64,000 bases of DNA. It comes from Vombatus ursinus. Taxonomy: Eukaryota; Chordata; Mammalia; Diprotodontia; Vombatidae. The notes beneath the pieces were generated by a model. That model did not search any database, was not told the DNA's origin, and saw only the letters and a list, made by a program, of their open reading frames with translations. A program made the translations under genes and the position numbers. Of the stretch, positions 34,813-46,905 are shown piece after piece; positions within the stretch are counted from its first letter, which is position 1, and every line of letters begins with the position of its first letter. The DNA lies in assembly GCF_900497805.2 (NCBI RefSeq), contig NW_020954599.1:43903260-43967259 (forward strand), read 5' to 3'.

Positions 34813-35560
34813 AGAGGTAAACAGGAAAGAGAAATCATAAGAGACTTATTAAGGTTGAATTGTTTACATTCCTGCATGAAAAGATGACATTTGTAACTCA
34901 TGAGTCCTTTGTCAGTATTAGGGTAGTGGGAGGGAAAAATTATATGTATGTATAGATAGATAGATAGACAGACAGACAGAGGGCACAGGGTGAGTTGAAG
35001 ATGAAGGGATGATATCTGGAAAATAAAATTAAGAGGTGAGAGAGGATTATACTGGGAGAAGGAGAAAGGGAGAGGTAGAATGGGGTAAATTATGCCACAT
35101 GAAACAGACAAGAAAAGGCTTTTACAGTGGAGGGGAAATGCGGGAAGGTGAGAGGGAATGAGTGCATCTTATTCTCATAGGATTTGGCTTAAGGAGGGAA
35201 TAACATACTCAATGGGATATGGAACTCTATCTTACCCCACAGGAAAATAAGGGGGGAAGGGCACAAGAGAGGAGGGGGATGATAGAAGGGAGGGCAGATT
35301 GGGGGAGGGGATAATCAGAAGCAAACACTTCTTAGGAGGGACAGGGTCAAAAGAGAGAATAGAATAAATGGGAGGCAAGATAGGATTAAGGGAAATATAC
35401 TTAGTTTTTCACAACATAACTACTATGGAAATGTTCTGCATGACTACACGTGTATAACCTGTATCGAGTTGCTTGCCTTTTCAATGAGGGTGGGTGGGGA
35501 GAGAGGAAGGGAAAAAATTTGTAACCCAAAGTTTTAAAAACACAAGTTAAAAAAAATTAA

Positions 35561-35679
35561 TTATAACCATGTTTCTTGAAAGGCTGTCTCAAGGAAATAA
35601 AAAAGAGGCTGCCAAAAACAAACAAAAAAATAATAAATTCCTCGTCTCCTGCAAAAAAAATAAATAAATAAATAAAAAT
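35561..35679 (+). other. Extra 3' segment between two A-rich tails
   Basis: After the shared 3' UTR and a first A-run, copy 1 has about 90 bp not found in copy 2 ('ccatgtttcttgaaaggctg') and a second A-rich tail (aaataaataaat), then the target duplication. This fits a 3' transduction: read-through of a weak polyadenylation site at the source locus. Confidence 0.55.
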
Positions 35680-35735
35680 AAAGTGCTTCCCATACCTTAA
35701 GCTGCTATTATTCTAACTATTATTTTGCATGATAT
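35680..35735 (+). repeat. MIR 3' end, right part
   Basis: 'aaagtgcttcccatacctta' 'agctgctattattctaacta' continues the MIR broken at 33013. Confidence 0.8.
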
Positions 35736-35754
35736 GAGGGAAAACCTTGAAGTT

Positions 35755-36130
35755 GTTTTAATTATTTTTTTAAATTATTAATTCTTTGGAGCATGTTTGC
35801 AATTGGTCAGATTTTGTAATTATTCTTTTGAAAATTTTGTTATTCAACTACTTATCTATGTGGAATGATTCTTGGTATTATAAATTTATGTTGGTTTCCT
35901 ATGCATTTGTATAGCAGACTTTTATCATTAATATTTAACGTATATATTTTCCCACATTGTAGTTTTATTATTATCTTATTTTCATTTATTTTATTTGTGT
36001 AAGATAAATTCTAACTTTATGTAATGAAAAATATATTTTGTCTCTCTTTAATATCCTCTAATCCTTGTTTGGCTAAAAATTCTCTCCCTAGTCACTATAT
36101 CAAAGTCCATGATAATCTTAATGGGAACAA
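35755..36130 (-). mobile_element. Old L1 ORF2 fragment
   Basis: 'aatttatgttggtttcctat', 'ttattttatttgtgtaagat', 'actttatgtaatgaaaaat' resemble the reverse of an internal L1 ORF2 segment; heavily decayed. Confidence 0.5.
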
Positions 36131-37599
36131 AACTTCAAGGCCCACTGAAATTTAAAAAATATCCTCCAAATATGTTTTCGGGTAAACGTTTTATGGTCTG
36201 ATGGAAATGCTCAGACCTTAAAGGCTCTCCTGGACTTCTTCTGACTGAAATTTTAGTTTAGGCTTCAAATGAAAAAAGGTGAATTTTATCAGTGACAGTA
36301 ACATATGAAAGTCGCTGGTCTTTATATGTCTTGCCTTTTTTTTCTTTATATCAGTGGTTAAATAGTTAATTGTTGTTTTTAAAATCTGGTCTTCTTGCTG
36401 TTCTTCCTATATCAAAGTACCTGCTCTACACTATAGAGAAATTAGTAACAACTCATCCAGTTTTCAAATCCCTCTAAAGGTTTTTACTTATTCTCTGAGG
36501 ATTAATATGGCTCTGTTACAGCAGAAGTTTGTCGTTTCTTGGTGTTAGTTTTCAATTTTAGATTGCATTTCCTTTGTGCTTCCTAATGTTTGATCCTTGA
36601 TACTATCGCCTTCCTTACACCAATAATATGACAAAATCTCTAACAGTTATTGAAACGGGTTTTTAAAAACTGCAACATTTGTTAAGTTCTTTGAAATTAT
36701 AGCTGTTCTTTACACCTACAGAATTAAAAATACAACAAAATAAAGCAATGAAATACAATCGTATAGTACAAAATCTAACACTCAGCTGTCAGGTAACTAA
36801 CTAAAGATGGAGAAACCAGTTCCACATGATTTTATCTGGTCAATCAGATGTTTTGAGTCAGTCTAGTGTCAATGACACATGACCATTGCTGCCACAAAAT
36901 TAAGTCATATTAAAATCATTGGTTGTCATAAATATTCCTGACACTGCTAGATACACCATAGCAAAGGACGTCGGGTCTCTGCTCTCTTCCATAATCTCTT
37001 CCTCTAGGATCTCCACTCCTCTACAGCCACCCACTTCCTTCTCAAAAGTGAAGGCTAACTTGACTCAACAGCCTTAAAGTGCCCTATAAGCACAATATCC
37101 TTGCAATACTACCAAGCAGTTATTTCCAAAAGAGTATACCTAAAACCAAGGCACCACCAGAAATACAGGACCCAGACTGTGAAAAAGAGGTATGGGGGAG
37201 TTAAAGGCAAATGTAAAGGCAATCATGGGCTGATGAGTTGGTCTTTAGGCATTTTTTATCTAAGAACTAACTTTTGATAGATTCTTTAAATATTCCTCTT
37301 CTTCTATCCATCACCTACCCCAACTCATTTTTCCACCTTGATCTTACATTTTCATTTTTTTTTAATTCTTAGCATATATTTTAGCACTTGGTACAGTTGA
37401 TACTTAAAAAGAACTTGCTGAACTATTCTTTTCATTGTGGTATTTGCTTTTTTTGTGGACATTTTACTAGTTTGAGAGATAGGGGGAAACTGAGTGCTGC
37501 ATCAAGTTTCACTGTACCATCTTAATCCAACTTGGCTTAAAAGATTTTTTTCTTTTTGCCTGATGTTTAGTTTATATTCCTTTAATCAAAATTATCATA
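36131..37599. other. Unassigned intronic DNA
   Basis: About 1.5 kb with nothing recognised. Confidence 0.5.
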
Positions 37600-37855
37600 C
37601 TAATTAAGCAGATAAGTAGTGCAGTGAATAGAACATTAAGCCTGGAGTCAGGAAGACCTGAGTTCAAATTCAGCCTCACACACTTCATAGCTGTGTAACC
37701 CTGGAAAAATCAATTAACCACTGTTTCCTCAACTATAAAATAAGGCATAAAAATAGAGCCTACCTTAAAAGATTGTGAGGATTAAATGAGATAATATTTG
37801 TATAGACTTTAGAAAGTATAGGCTCTAAATAAATGTGTATTCCTTATCCTTCCCT
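37600..37855 (+). repeat. CORE-SINE with SINE head and MIR 3' end
   Basis: 'ggagtcaggaagacctgagt' head, 'gattgtgaggattaaatgag' and 'ctctaaataaatgtgtattc' tail. Confidence 0.85.
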
Positions 37856-39119
37856 TCATAACATAATGATATCATTACTATAATAATTATATGCTGAGAA
37901 ACAATTTTGCTATAAACTAAATGGGTAGAATTATTTTATTTAGAGAGAATCAACCATTAATACCTCAGGAGTATATGTTACTTTTTGTTGTCTCTTAATC
38001 AGGATTTATCTTAATCTCTTTATTTAGAAATCACTATCTTTTAACACTTGATTTAAATCCCCCACAGTGTAAATCCCTTTCCAATTTTCTTCCCTCCTGA
38101 ATGCCTAATGTAATTAAGAGATTGCATTTTTAAAATGAGAAAGTATCATACAAAGTTATTCATAACAATTCACAAACATCTTTGTTTCTTGTAACTTTAT
38201 TTAAAAAAAAATAATAACTCCTCTTCTAGGAATAGTTTACATCCTCAGTCTGCTCAACACAATCAATCTTCCTCTTAAATTTAACAACTGACCAAATACT
38301 CCCTCTGGTGTTCTGGTATGCAATATTTAGTTCTATATTTTAATTGTATCTCTATTCCCATTTGAAGTTACTCTTTATAGTCTTCGCTTATGTAGAAATC
38401 CCATTTACCCAATTTATTTTTAGCAGAGGGCAAAGTAATATGCAAATAAAGTTTTGTTCACAATCCATTCTTGGCAACAGATTAATTCTTTCAATTTTTG
38501 AATCTCTTTTTTTTCTTCAACATAATCTCAACTGTCTTTTCTGCCAAAATTATATACCTTTTCCAATGTTTATCTAATTAACTTAATATAGCATCAGCCA
38601 TTGGTTCAGTCAAGCTCTGCTGTCCTTGCCATATTGCCATTGAGGATTCTTTCCAATAATGGAATAAACAATACTCTATCTTCCATATTTCCTTAATATG
38701 CAATTCATATGTTAATGTTCTTAATTAACTATGTTTTTCAAGGTCTTTACTTTCTAGTATTAAGGAGCACTGAATAAAAACATGTTTAAAAGTCTAAATA
38801 GTAACTGAGGGTCTTGAAACATCAGGAATGACACATTACCAAATTATTTTAATAGTTCTGCCATTTCACTGATGTGAATATTCTTTCTATTAATTTAGAT
38901 CTCAAGGAATCCATTCACTTTCATTCCATGGGATTCTTGTTCATATTGTTCCAGGGATTGTCCACAAAGGATCCACTGAAGACTCGAGTTTTATTGAGTC
39001 ATATCCCTTTATGAGCATGAAATTTCCTCAATGATCTCCCTTATTCCACTTCTTGACAGGACATTTTCATTAGAAATATGCTGCAGCTTATTTATATTCC
39101 TCACAGATCACCCACAAAT
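37856..39119. other. Unassigned intronic DNA
   Basis: About 1.26 kb with nothing recognised. Its right part may belong with the reverse open frame at 39120-39359. Confidence 0.45.
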
Positions 39120-39359
39120 TTAATTTCTAAAAGACTGTTGGGCTCCAAGATTATATCCATAAAAAGTCACCAAAACATTTGTATTGAAAAAATGAATCTT
39201 TACACCAGAGTGTAAGTCTAAGATCATTAAAGGCACCGAGTTCAACCCATCCCTTTCCTTCCTCCTATTCAATTCTGGAATTAACTTGTCATCTATCTGT
39301 AGTACATACTCATATTGTCTATCCAGCATAATCTGGACAATAACCTCTTTAATACATTT
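39120..39359 (-). other. Unassigned reverse open frame (about 79 codons)
   Basis: Reads (K)CIKEVIVQIMLDRQYEYVL at its start, then QIDDKLIPELNRRKERDGLN, then SVPLMILDLHSGVKIHFFN and an end in FYGYNLGAQQSFRN plus stop. The residues are varied rather than low-complexity, which is unusual among the window's open frames. The right side is cut off by an L2 end at about 39390. I do not recognise the family; a decayed retrocopy or an old transposon-derived frame are possible. Confidence 0.35.
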
Positions 39360-39389
39360 TTTTATTGTGTGGATTGTTAATCATCTTTT

Positions 39390-39500
39390 TTTAAAAAAAA
39401 CATAAACTCCTTGAAAGCAGAGACAGTTAGATTTTTGTCTTTGTCTCCAGCACAGAACTAAGAACATAGTATTTAATAAATGCTTATTGATTTATTTTAT
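39390..39500 (+). repeat. L2 LINE 3' end
   Basis: 'aaactccttgaaagcagaga', 'ttaataaatgcttattgatt'. Confidence 0.85.
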
Positions 39501-40144
39501 TGATTATTAATAATTGATAAATAATAATGCATCTCATTGAAGAGGCCACATAATATTGTAGGGTTTGGTGCAATTTGTACAATACCATCCATCAAAAGGA
39601 ACATCTGTTCCTTTTTTGGCATCTGTTCCTCTTTTATTTGGACCCTGGAAAGACCAAAGTGTTCTGCAGAGGATCCATGACAATGGTGAGCAAGCATATA
39701 GCTCTGTGTGATACCAATAATTAGAGAGTCTTTGAACAGTTTTCTCTGCAGTTGTATTTATCCAGGAATCAAGTATGGTCTAAACATATGAATGAAAGAC
39801 TTTGCACTTGCTGAAATGGCCTTCTAGAACCAAGAAACACCTCCATATCATAATAAGGATTAGAGTGGGACCTAAGTCAAGGGCTTTTCATTCCCAAGAG
39901 AAGAAAACTGATTGGTTTCCAATGTATTTGACTGGGATGATTAAAATACTACCTACATGTCATATTAGTGTCCTTTGGCTCTCTTGAGGGGAAATAATTT
40001 TATATATTTTTAGTATAAAAAATCATCAGGAGAAAATATACAAAAATATGTCAAGGAAGTATCCTCTTATTTAGAGTGGAAAGGAATCAAAAAGTTATCT
40101 TGTCTATTACCTTACTCTAGGTCGGATCTCAGTTATCCTAGACT
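39501..40144. other. Unassigned intronic DNA
   Basis: Nothing recognised; reverse frame 39497-39697 has no family. Confidence 0.45.
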
Positions 40145-40320
40145 GCAGGTTCTTAATGTTTTTTGTGTCATGGATCCCTTCACAGAATAATCTTTTGAAA
40201 TGCATAACATGAAATACATGGAATTACAAAGGAAATAAAGATATATGTTTTCCCATATAAGTTCATGGACCCTCTGAAGTATATCCACGGACCCCAAATT
40301 AAAAATCTCTTTCTTAGAGA
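40145..40320 (+). repeat. hAT-like non-autonomous DNA transposon relic
   Basis: 'gcaggttcttaatgtttttt', 'tcatggatcccttcacagaa', 'tatccacggaccccaaatta'. Outer parts are roughly inverted (ggttcttaa / ttaaaaatc). Related to 44325 and 62585. Confidence 0.55.
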
Positions 40321-40424
40321 ATGTATGTAAACAAATAAAAACACATAAAAATATCCTCTTTTCAGAAAATAATGCATGTCCTTACAACACTATATTTACC
40401 ATGTGTTCTTCCCATTTCTTTTGG

Positions 40425-40685
40425 AAGAGGCAATATAGTATAGGAAAAAAATGGGACTGATTTTAGGCATAAATACCTTTGTTTAAATCCTACTTCTTAC
40501 ATTTATTAGCTTCATGATTCCAGTCAAGTCAACTGACTTCTCTGAACCTCATTTTCCTCATCCATAAAATGAAGTTAATACCTTTTGTTTACAGTACTTA
40601 CTACATAAGACTGTTGTAAAGATCAAACAAGATAATTTAAAGCCCTGTACAAATGGCAGGTATTATTATTATTATTACTGTTGGG
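40425..40685 (+). repeat. MIR/CORE-SINE, near full length
   Basis: 'tcattttcctcatccataaa', 'gactgttgtaaagatcaaac', ends in (TTA)n. Confidence 0.88.
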
Positions 40686-41294
40686 ATAGAAATGGAGAAT
40701 TATTCAACTACTCATTTTATGCCTCATCATTATATATCATAAACCTTTCCCAGCCTAGTTTTCTCAATTTCAAGTAAAATGTTTCTTCCTTTAGACTTTC
40801 CTTATAGCTCTTTTTCCCCCTTAGTCTTTTAATCATCATTAACTTTTTTTTCTCTGAAATATGACTAAGTTCAAAATAGCAAATATATGAACAAGACTAA
40901 GGTATGGCATGCCTGCCTAAGATCCCTCCAAAGGTTCATGTTTACAACGGGTAGCATCCAAAAAAAAATATAGTGTATAAATCATTCCAGATGATAGAAC
41001 TTTCATCTAGTATGCCCAGTATTCTCTAACAGAGCCCTTGTAACTTATCTTTCCCTCAGAGTGATCCTTGACACTGATGCTATAGCAGACAAAAACCAGG
41101 CTAGTAAACCCAAGATGACCATCTTGTATACTTCTGTGTACTTCTGTCCCCATTCTGTTTCGTGATCTGCTCTGGCAATTCTAATCCTGGATCATTGAAT
41201 TAACTCGAAACTAAACTCCTACACTGAATGAAGTCACAGTTAACATAGGCTAATAACCTGCTCAGCTAAACTGACTTCTTACACTCAAATTAAG
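40686..41294. other. Unassigned intronic DNA
   Basis: Nothing recognised. Confidence 0.5.
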
Positions 41295-41440
41295 AAACAG
41301 ATTCATAGGCAATTAGATCTGGAAAGTACTTTAAGCCCTTCAATTTCGTAGATGAAGTAATTGAAGATTCAGAATGCAAAGTGATTTCCCCAAGGTCATA
41401 CGTGAAACCAGACAAAGCTGGTGTCCCAGTCTACTGGGAT
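41295..41440 (-). repeat. MIR/CORE-SINE
   Basis: 'ttaagcccttcaatttcgta', 'cccaaggtcatacgtgaaac'. Confidence 0.65.
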
Positions 41441-41694
41441 TCACCTCAGGAATTTATGGGAGCATAAAAAGCACGTGCTTTTAACTCCACAATGATGTAA
41501 AAATAGATGCATGAGATGCCCATACAGTATTTCTATAGAAAGTGCTTCAGGATCATTAAGTTAGACATTCTCTGACATAGTTCATAAAGTGCTCTGAGAA
41601 TTATTTAGAGTAATGGAGTTTCATTCTACCATTTTAAAAAATGTAAAGGGTAATTAGTTCAAGACTCAAAAGAGTCTCATAATGTTATAACTAC

Positions 41695-41790
41695 CCGATG
41701 GCAGTAGTCAGAATATTGCTTTTATATCTGATTAAAGGACCTAACATGGTGCCTGGTGCATACTAAGTACTTAATAAATGCTATTAATTA
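41695..41790 (+). repeat. L2 LINE 3' end
   Basis: 'tggtgcctggtgcatactaa', 'tacttaataaatgctatta'. Confidence 0.75.
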
Positions 41791-41799
41791 CTTAATTAT

Positions 41800-42370
41800 T
41801 TGACCCTATGATATCTCTGCTCAGGAAGCTTCGGTGATTCCTCATTGTCATTAGGTTAAAATATAAACTCTCTTTGGCATTTAAAGCTCCTCATAATTTA
41901 ACCCCAACTTATCTTTCCAGGCTGATTGCATATTATTCCTTTATATATTCTGCACTAATGGTTTAAGTCAAATCAAAAAGGCCTGCTTACTATTGCCTGC
42001 ATATGACATTTTGTGACTTTAAATAACTATCCCAAATGCCTATAATGTCTCTTTAGGTATGCCTCTTAGCACCCCTAAGTCCCTTCAAGGCTGAATTCAA
42101 GAGCCAACTCTTTCAATAAGTCTATACTGATTAATCTGGCTCTGTTAGTAATTCCCCTCATCTATGTTTTTTGGGGGGGTTGGGGAGCAGCAAAAGGGGG
42201 AAGTTATGGAATAAATATGCTATAATCAATTCTGTTTTGACATGTTGTATCTCCATGGTGGAACATATGCTCCTTGAGGTCAGGGCCTGTCTTCCTCTTT
42301 GTATTTGAATACCCATCACCTACAACAGTGCCTATGATGGGCACCTAACAAAGGTATTTGAATTTATTTT
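41800..42370 (+). repeat. L2 LINE, 3' UTR region
   Basis: 'tcattaggttaaaatataaa', 'accccaacttatctttccag', 'cttcaaggctgaattcaaga', 'gctccttgaggtcagggcct' in L2 order; a G-rich A-rich patch at 42170-42205 looks inserted. Confidence 0.8.
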
Positions 42371-42411
42371 CAGGAACCTGTACTAAATATTAAATACTCT
42401 CTTAATGTCTG

Positions 42412-42413
<2 letters not shown>

Positions 42414-42458
<45 letters not shown>
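42414..42458. repeat. (CT)n microsatellite
   Basis: About 22 CT units. Confidence 0.98.
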
Positions 42459-42460
<2 letters not shown>

Positions 42461-42844
42461 CATAAATTGGGTCCTTTATGGAGCCACATCCATTCCTTCA
42501 TATTTCTATGAACCAATTAGTGTTCATAGAAAAGAATAGAAACAATAGAAAGCACCAACACTCCTCCACCCTTAGGTACAACCAATGCTTAAAGTAACCA
42601 ATGTTGAGGTGGGATGTCAACCTACTTCTTTTCAGGGAGATCTGAAAATATCCTACCAGCTTTTTGAGGGTTAAGCCCATTCCTGTGGAGGAAAAATCCC
42701 ATTTTCTCGTTTTTCTTTTTCCTATAAAGTATTAAATAAAAACAAAAACCATGTTAGTATCTGTCATGTCTAGACTTTTAATTTTGAGCACCTGTGCTTC
42801 AGCCTGGTGTGCTATGGTCTATTTGCCATTGATTTAGTGTACTG
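42459..42844. other. Unassigned intronic DNA
   Basis: Nothing recognised. Confidence 0.4.
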
Positions 42845-43080
42845 TGAGAGCAAATGGCATAGCAGATAGAGAGCAGGCCTTAGAATCAGAACGACCTGGA
42901 TTAATATTGAACATGGACCGATTATATGACCCTAGGCAGATCACTTAACATTTTAGTGCCTGCAGCCAACTTTTAAAACTGTAAGTTACAGAACAGGTGC
43001 TGACCTGCATTGATAGAGAGAGTTTCCTCCTCTGGGGTTTCTTCTATCAGTAAAACCACAGGTATAGTCCCTGTCCCTTA
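42845..43080 (+). repeat. Marsupial SINE subtype C
   Basis: Head 'atggcatagcagatagagag', then 'ctgacctgcattgatagaga' and 'cagtaaaaccacaggtatag'. Confidence 0.82.
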
Positions 43081-43119
43081 GAGTACTACAACAGGAAGGC
43101 TATTTCTAGAGCAGGAGTG

Positions 43120-43560
43120 ATAAATGTGTTCACTATGTGAACAAACATTTAAGAAGTGCCTGCTGCATACACGTTATGAAGAAGAGGCAAAGATAGAGCA
43201 TGGCACCTGTCTTGAAGGATTTTACAGTCTTATTAAGGAGGCAAGACATATAGGCAATCAGTCATTCAACAAGAATTTATTACATATCTACTGTGTAAAA
43301 AACAAGAATTCAAATTTGACTATATTTACATATGAGAAATACTAATAAAGTAGTAGGAATGTTGAGAGAGGGGAAGAAATGTCTTGCTAGGAGTTTCAGA
43401 GCAAAGGTCATAAAGTAACTGTTGTTGGAGATGGGACTTGAAAGACAGTCTTGGCATAGACTGGAAAGAGGGAGAGATCATTTAATTCTCTGAGAAAAGG
43501 CACCAAAGCAAGTATGTTTGGAGGATGATAAATAGTCCAGTTTGCCCAGAATGCATCAAA
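43120..43560 (-). repeat. L2 LINE, two overlapping copies
   Basis: Two reverse L2 ends follow each other: 'aagaagtgcctgctgcatac' near 43150 and 'caagaatttattacatatct' near 43270, then upstream L2-like text to 43560. Confidence 0.65.
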
Positions 43561-44094
43561 AAGGAAAGTGTTTTAAACTCAGTCATGGAAGGATGGAAGT
43601 GTCTTAAAAATAGACCACCTGTGCGCCTATCCGTTTTCCTTGTTCTTAGGTATTCCCCATGTGGCTTTTAGTTTGGCTAGGTGGCTTGAAAATTGAGGTT
43701 TGGGGGATTTTGGAAAGGGGAAATGAATAACATTGAAAAATAATACTGTCGTGAGGGCAAGGCTGAAAGCATAAACTTCTCCCCAGCTCTGGAGCTCTTC
43801 TCTGCTTACCTAATGAAGACAAAAGAAATTTTAGTGGCTGCTGTGAGTGAGGTCACAGTGGTGTAAGTGACAGGGAAATGATTTCTAGGAAAGGGGATTT
43901 TGTAAACCTACTTAACATACTTAGGCTTAAAGTTCTCCCTGTTGGGGTGTTCAATCTTACTTCCACCATACCTTTCTATTCACACATTCAGATAATACAA
44001 AAATATCTGTATCTTAGAAAGCAACTAGTATTCTTTAATCAATTTGAGTGTCTGAGAGGTACCCTAAGAGTAGTCGACAGAGTAATATAAAACT
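43561..44094. other. Unassigned intronic DNA
   Basis: Nothing recognised. Confidence 0.45.
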
Positions 44095-44280
44095 ATCCTG
44101 AGTTTTAGATCCTCCTGGAGTACATATTGACTGTGTGACCTCAAAAAATCATTTAATCTTTCAGTACCCCCAAACAAGTCTCTTAAGAGGATAAATTACA
44201 AACCAGATACTAATCTACATTGAGAGTTTCCCCACTAGGAGCTCTCTATAAAAATGAAATTATAGATTCAGACCACTCTC
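44095..44280 (+). repeat. Marsupial SINE subtype C (decayed)
   Basis: 'actgtgtgacctcaaaaaat', then 'gaggataaattacaaaccag' and 'ctctctataaaaatgaaatt'. Confidence 0.7.
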
Positions 44281-44324
44281 TTCCCCCCAAAAAAAAAGTT
44301 CAAGACCATGTTCTAGGCTGTCAG

Positions 44325-44515
44325 GAAGGAGTTCTCAACTGTTTTTGTACCATGGACCCCTCGACAATTTGGTGAATCCCAGAGACACCTTCTCAGAATA
44401 ATGGTGTTAAATGAATGATATAGAATAGATAAAAGATAACAAAGGAAATCAATTATGTTGAAATGCAATTATTAAAAAATAAATTCATAAATCTCAGATT
44501 AAGAAGTATTCTAGG
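44325..44515 (+). repeat. hAT-like non-autonomous DNA transposon relic
   Basis: 'ttctcaactgtttttgtacc', 'atggacccctcgacaat', 'ccttctcagaataatggtgt', and 'cagattaagaagtattctag' at the right. Confidence 0.55.
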
Positions 44516-44518
44516 AAC

Positions 44519-44541
44519 AATGATGATGATGATGATGATGA
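44519..44541. repeat. (GAT)n microsatellite
   Basis: Seven GAT units. Confidence 0.95.
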
Positions 44542-44544
44542 AAA

Positions 44545-44735
44545 ACAATAGTCCCTTGCCCTCAATGAGCTTATCATCACATACACATAAGGTAGGGTCT
44601 GATAGTAACAACTAAAAGTAGTACACAAAATGCTCCAAGAAAATTTGAGGGAAGAAGGATGCTTTTTAGTTCAAAGGAAGGAAGGGGTGCAATCAGGGAA
44701 CGCTTCATGAAGGCAGTGTCACCTATCTCTCAAAG
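44545..44735 (-). repeat. L2 LINE (old)
   Basis: 'cttgccctcaatgagcttat' then 'aatcagggaacgcttcatga'. Confidence 0.65.
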
Positions 44736-45711
44736 AGCACAAACTCATATCCCTTTGTTAAAATAACTTGTATATGGACAGAGACTGAAGAAAGTGTATA
44801 TTTTCTCCAAGTATTTGTTGTGTAGAATTCACTGAAGCAGGCCCTTCAAGTTTTGTTTCAATGTACCCTCTACTAGGCACAGACATATCTTTCTTGCACT
44901 ATATGGCTTGTCTTGGTGTTTGTTTTGAAGGAATTTTGCCATATTTCAAGACTTTGCTGTATGAGAGCTAAGTCTTCCAAAATAGAATTGCCTATCCTGA
45001 AGAGTTAAAGGACCTTGAAGAAAAGGGGAGCACCAAGAACCTAGAACATGTATTCTCTAACATGATTGACATGAGTCATAGCTTGTTACTCAGCCATAGA
45101 TTTAACATGTCAGTTAATGTTAATTATTCATCAATCAATTGAAAATGCAGCATGTCACTCTTCAGCTGTTACACTATGCTTTGGCAGATTAATGAGGAAT
45201 ACTTAACGAGGAAGGCTGAGAGTCTCAGTGACTTCAATGGGGCTGCTATGGCATTGTTCATGGAGTTCAATATGTACTCCAGGAGATTCCACTTTCCACT
45301 AGCTTCGGAGGTGCACCACAGACACCATCAAACACATAAGAGCAATATTCCAAGGCCCTTGCAAAGAAACAGAGGCTCACAAGTAAATTAAATAGCCCCT
45401 GTAGCTGAGAGAGTACATATGAAGATAGAACATCCTTTCTTCACCACTGAAAATACCTATGGATGCTGGGATTTTAGTGCTTTGGGAATTCATCTGGAAA
45501 AAAATAGGGAAGAAGCAATTTTCTCTTCAATTGGGCTTACACAGCCACAGGCAGCTTTATGATTTGAACAAAACCAATAACAAACCTCACTGGGTTCTTA
45601 ATTTAGGAAAGAGTGGAAGTGAGAGCCTGAATGATTCCTGCTAACTGTTCAGAACATTTTGGCTTATGGTCAAGGCTTTCTGTCTTTCTGTGCACTCTCT
45701 CTCTCCCTATA
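44736..45711. other. Unassigned intronic DNA
   Basis: About 1 kb; frames of 79 and 61 codons (45152-45644) show no family. Confidence 0.45.
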
Positions 45712-45775
45712 GATAGATAGATAGAGATAGAGAGATAGAGATAGAAATAGATACATAGAGATAGATATATATAAC
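45712..45775. repeat. (GATA)n, imperfect
   Basis: gata units broken by gaga and aata. Confidence 0.95.
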
Positions 45776-45964
45776 ACTAGAGAGCAATAATAAGGAGCTA
45801 TCGTTCTCTGGCCCAACATATTTCTTATAAAAAAAGCCATAACATATTTCCTTCCTCAATCAAGCTTTTAGTCATTTTTATATTAGGCTAGACTTTTTTT
45901 TTTTATCAGTATGGGGAAATCTGTGTAGAAATTTTTTTCCATCAGGACACATTGGTAACACATC

Positions 45965-46095
45965 TGTAACTTACGGTTTTAGAGAGATATCTAAGGTCCT
46001 GAAAGTTTAAACAATTTGCCCATGGTCAGAAGCAAGACTTGAACTCAGGTATTCATGACTTAAAGGCCTATTCTCTAACCTCTATGCTATTGTAA
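45965..46095 (-). repeat. MIR fragment
   Basis: 'aacaatttgcccatggtcag', 'gacttgaactcaggtattca'. Confidence 0.7.
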
Positions 46096-46209
46096 TATTT
46101 TAATCATCCAATTAATTATTGAGTCTAATTTCCTGAATCTTAAAGTGTAATGATAACCAGACTGTTTAAACATAAAGGTGAGACAGCAGATATTTTATTG
46201 ACTTTGCAT

Positions 46210-46465
46210 TGTTCAGTTGTTGTTCAGTTGTTTCAATCATGTCTGACTCTTTATGACCCCATTTTTGGGGTTTTCTTGCCAAAGACACTGGAGCGGTTTG
46301 CAATTTCCTTCTTCAGCTCATTTTACAGATGAAAAAATTGAGACAAATAGGGTTAAGTGACTTTTCCAGGGTCACACACCTAGTAAGTGTCTGAGGCTGG
46401 ATTTGAACTCACATCTTCCTAACCCCAGTCCAGGTGCTATATTCACTGTGCCACCTAGCTACCCC
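46210..46465 (-). repeat. Marsupial SINE, long form, full length
   Basis: 'gttgttcagttgtttcaatc' to 'gtgccacctagctacccc'. Perfect 12 bp target duplication ttgactttgcat at 46198-46209 and 46466-46477. Confidence 0.97.
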
Positions 46466-46477
46466 TTGACTTTGCAT

Positions 46478-46792
46478 AGAAATCCATAATTGTTAAGGGG
46501 TCCTTAGAATGCATTAGTTCTTAGAAGATGCTTGTGGGATATTAGGGTTTGAATATAGGGGAGTAAGGAGGGGGATAATGCAAATTTTGTAAGTATAACT
46601 ATTAATCAACCTTGATGTTTAAACTTGTGATCAGAAGGTAATTCCTCCTAACTTATGTTGGAAGCTATTTTTGGGGGCTGTTTTTAACTTTTGAAACTTA
46701 TCTGCAAATTTCTAAGCTGGTGAGTATTCAGACTTGTTTCAAAAACTCCTAACATTTACTAATGGCATTTGTTTGTTTTCCATTTTATATCA
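46478..46792. other. Unassigned intronic DNA
   Basis: Nothing recognised. Confidence 0.4.
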
Positions 46793-46794
46793 AC

Positions 46795-46829
<35 letters not shown>

Positions 46830-46905
46830 ATATATGTATATATATGTACATATGTGTGTGTGCATATATGTATATGTGTGTGTGTGTGTATATATATATA
46901 TATTC
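46793..46905. repeat. (TA)n/(TG)n compound microsatellite
   Basis: TA run, then mixed tata/tgtg units. Confidence 0.97.

Larger units (their letters stand above)
33014..35679 (+). mobile_element. ORF1-only L1 derivative (HAL1-like), copy 1
   Basis: Starts with the L1-typical 'gtggagccaagatggcagag', followed by a roughly 870 bp 5' UTR, an ORF1 remnant (33881-34812) and a purine-rich 3' UTR that ends near 35560. There is no endonuclease or reverse-transcriptase region. ORF1 runs directly into the 3' UTR at the same point as in copy 2, so this is the structure of the family and not a chance deletion. Such 'half-L1' elements are known and depend on L1 proteins in trans. Target duplication aaagtacttcc (33003-33013) / aaagtgcttcc (35680-35690), 10/11 identical, splitting a MIR. 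It lies in the sense orientation in GLRA3 intron 3. Confidence 0.88.

Noticed and set aside
45152-45644. 79- and 61-codon forward frames
   Set aside because: No recognisable domain, no splice context with GLRA3, ordinary intronic composition.
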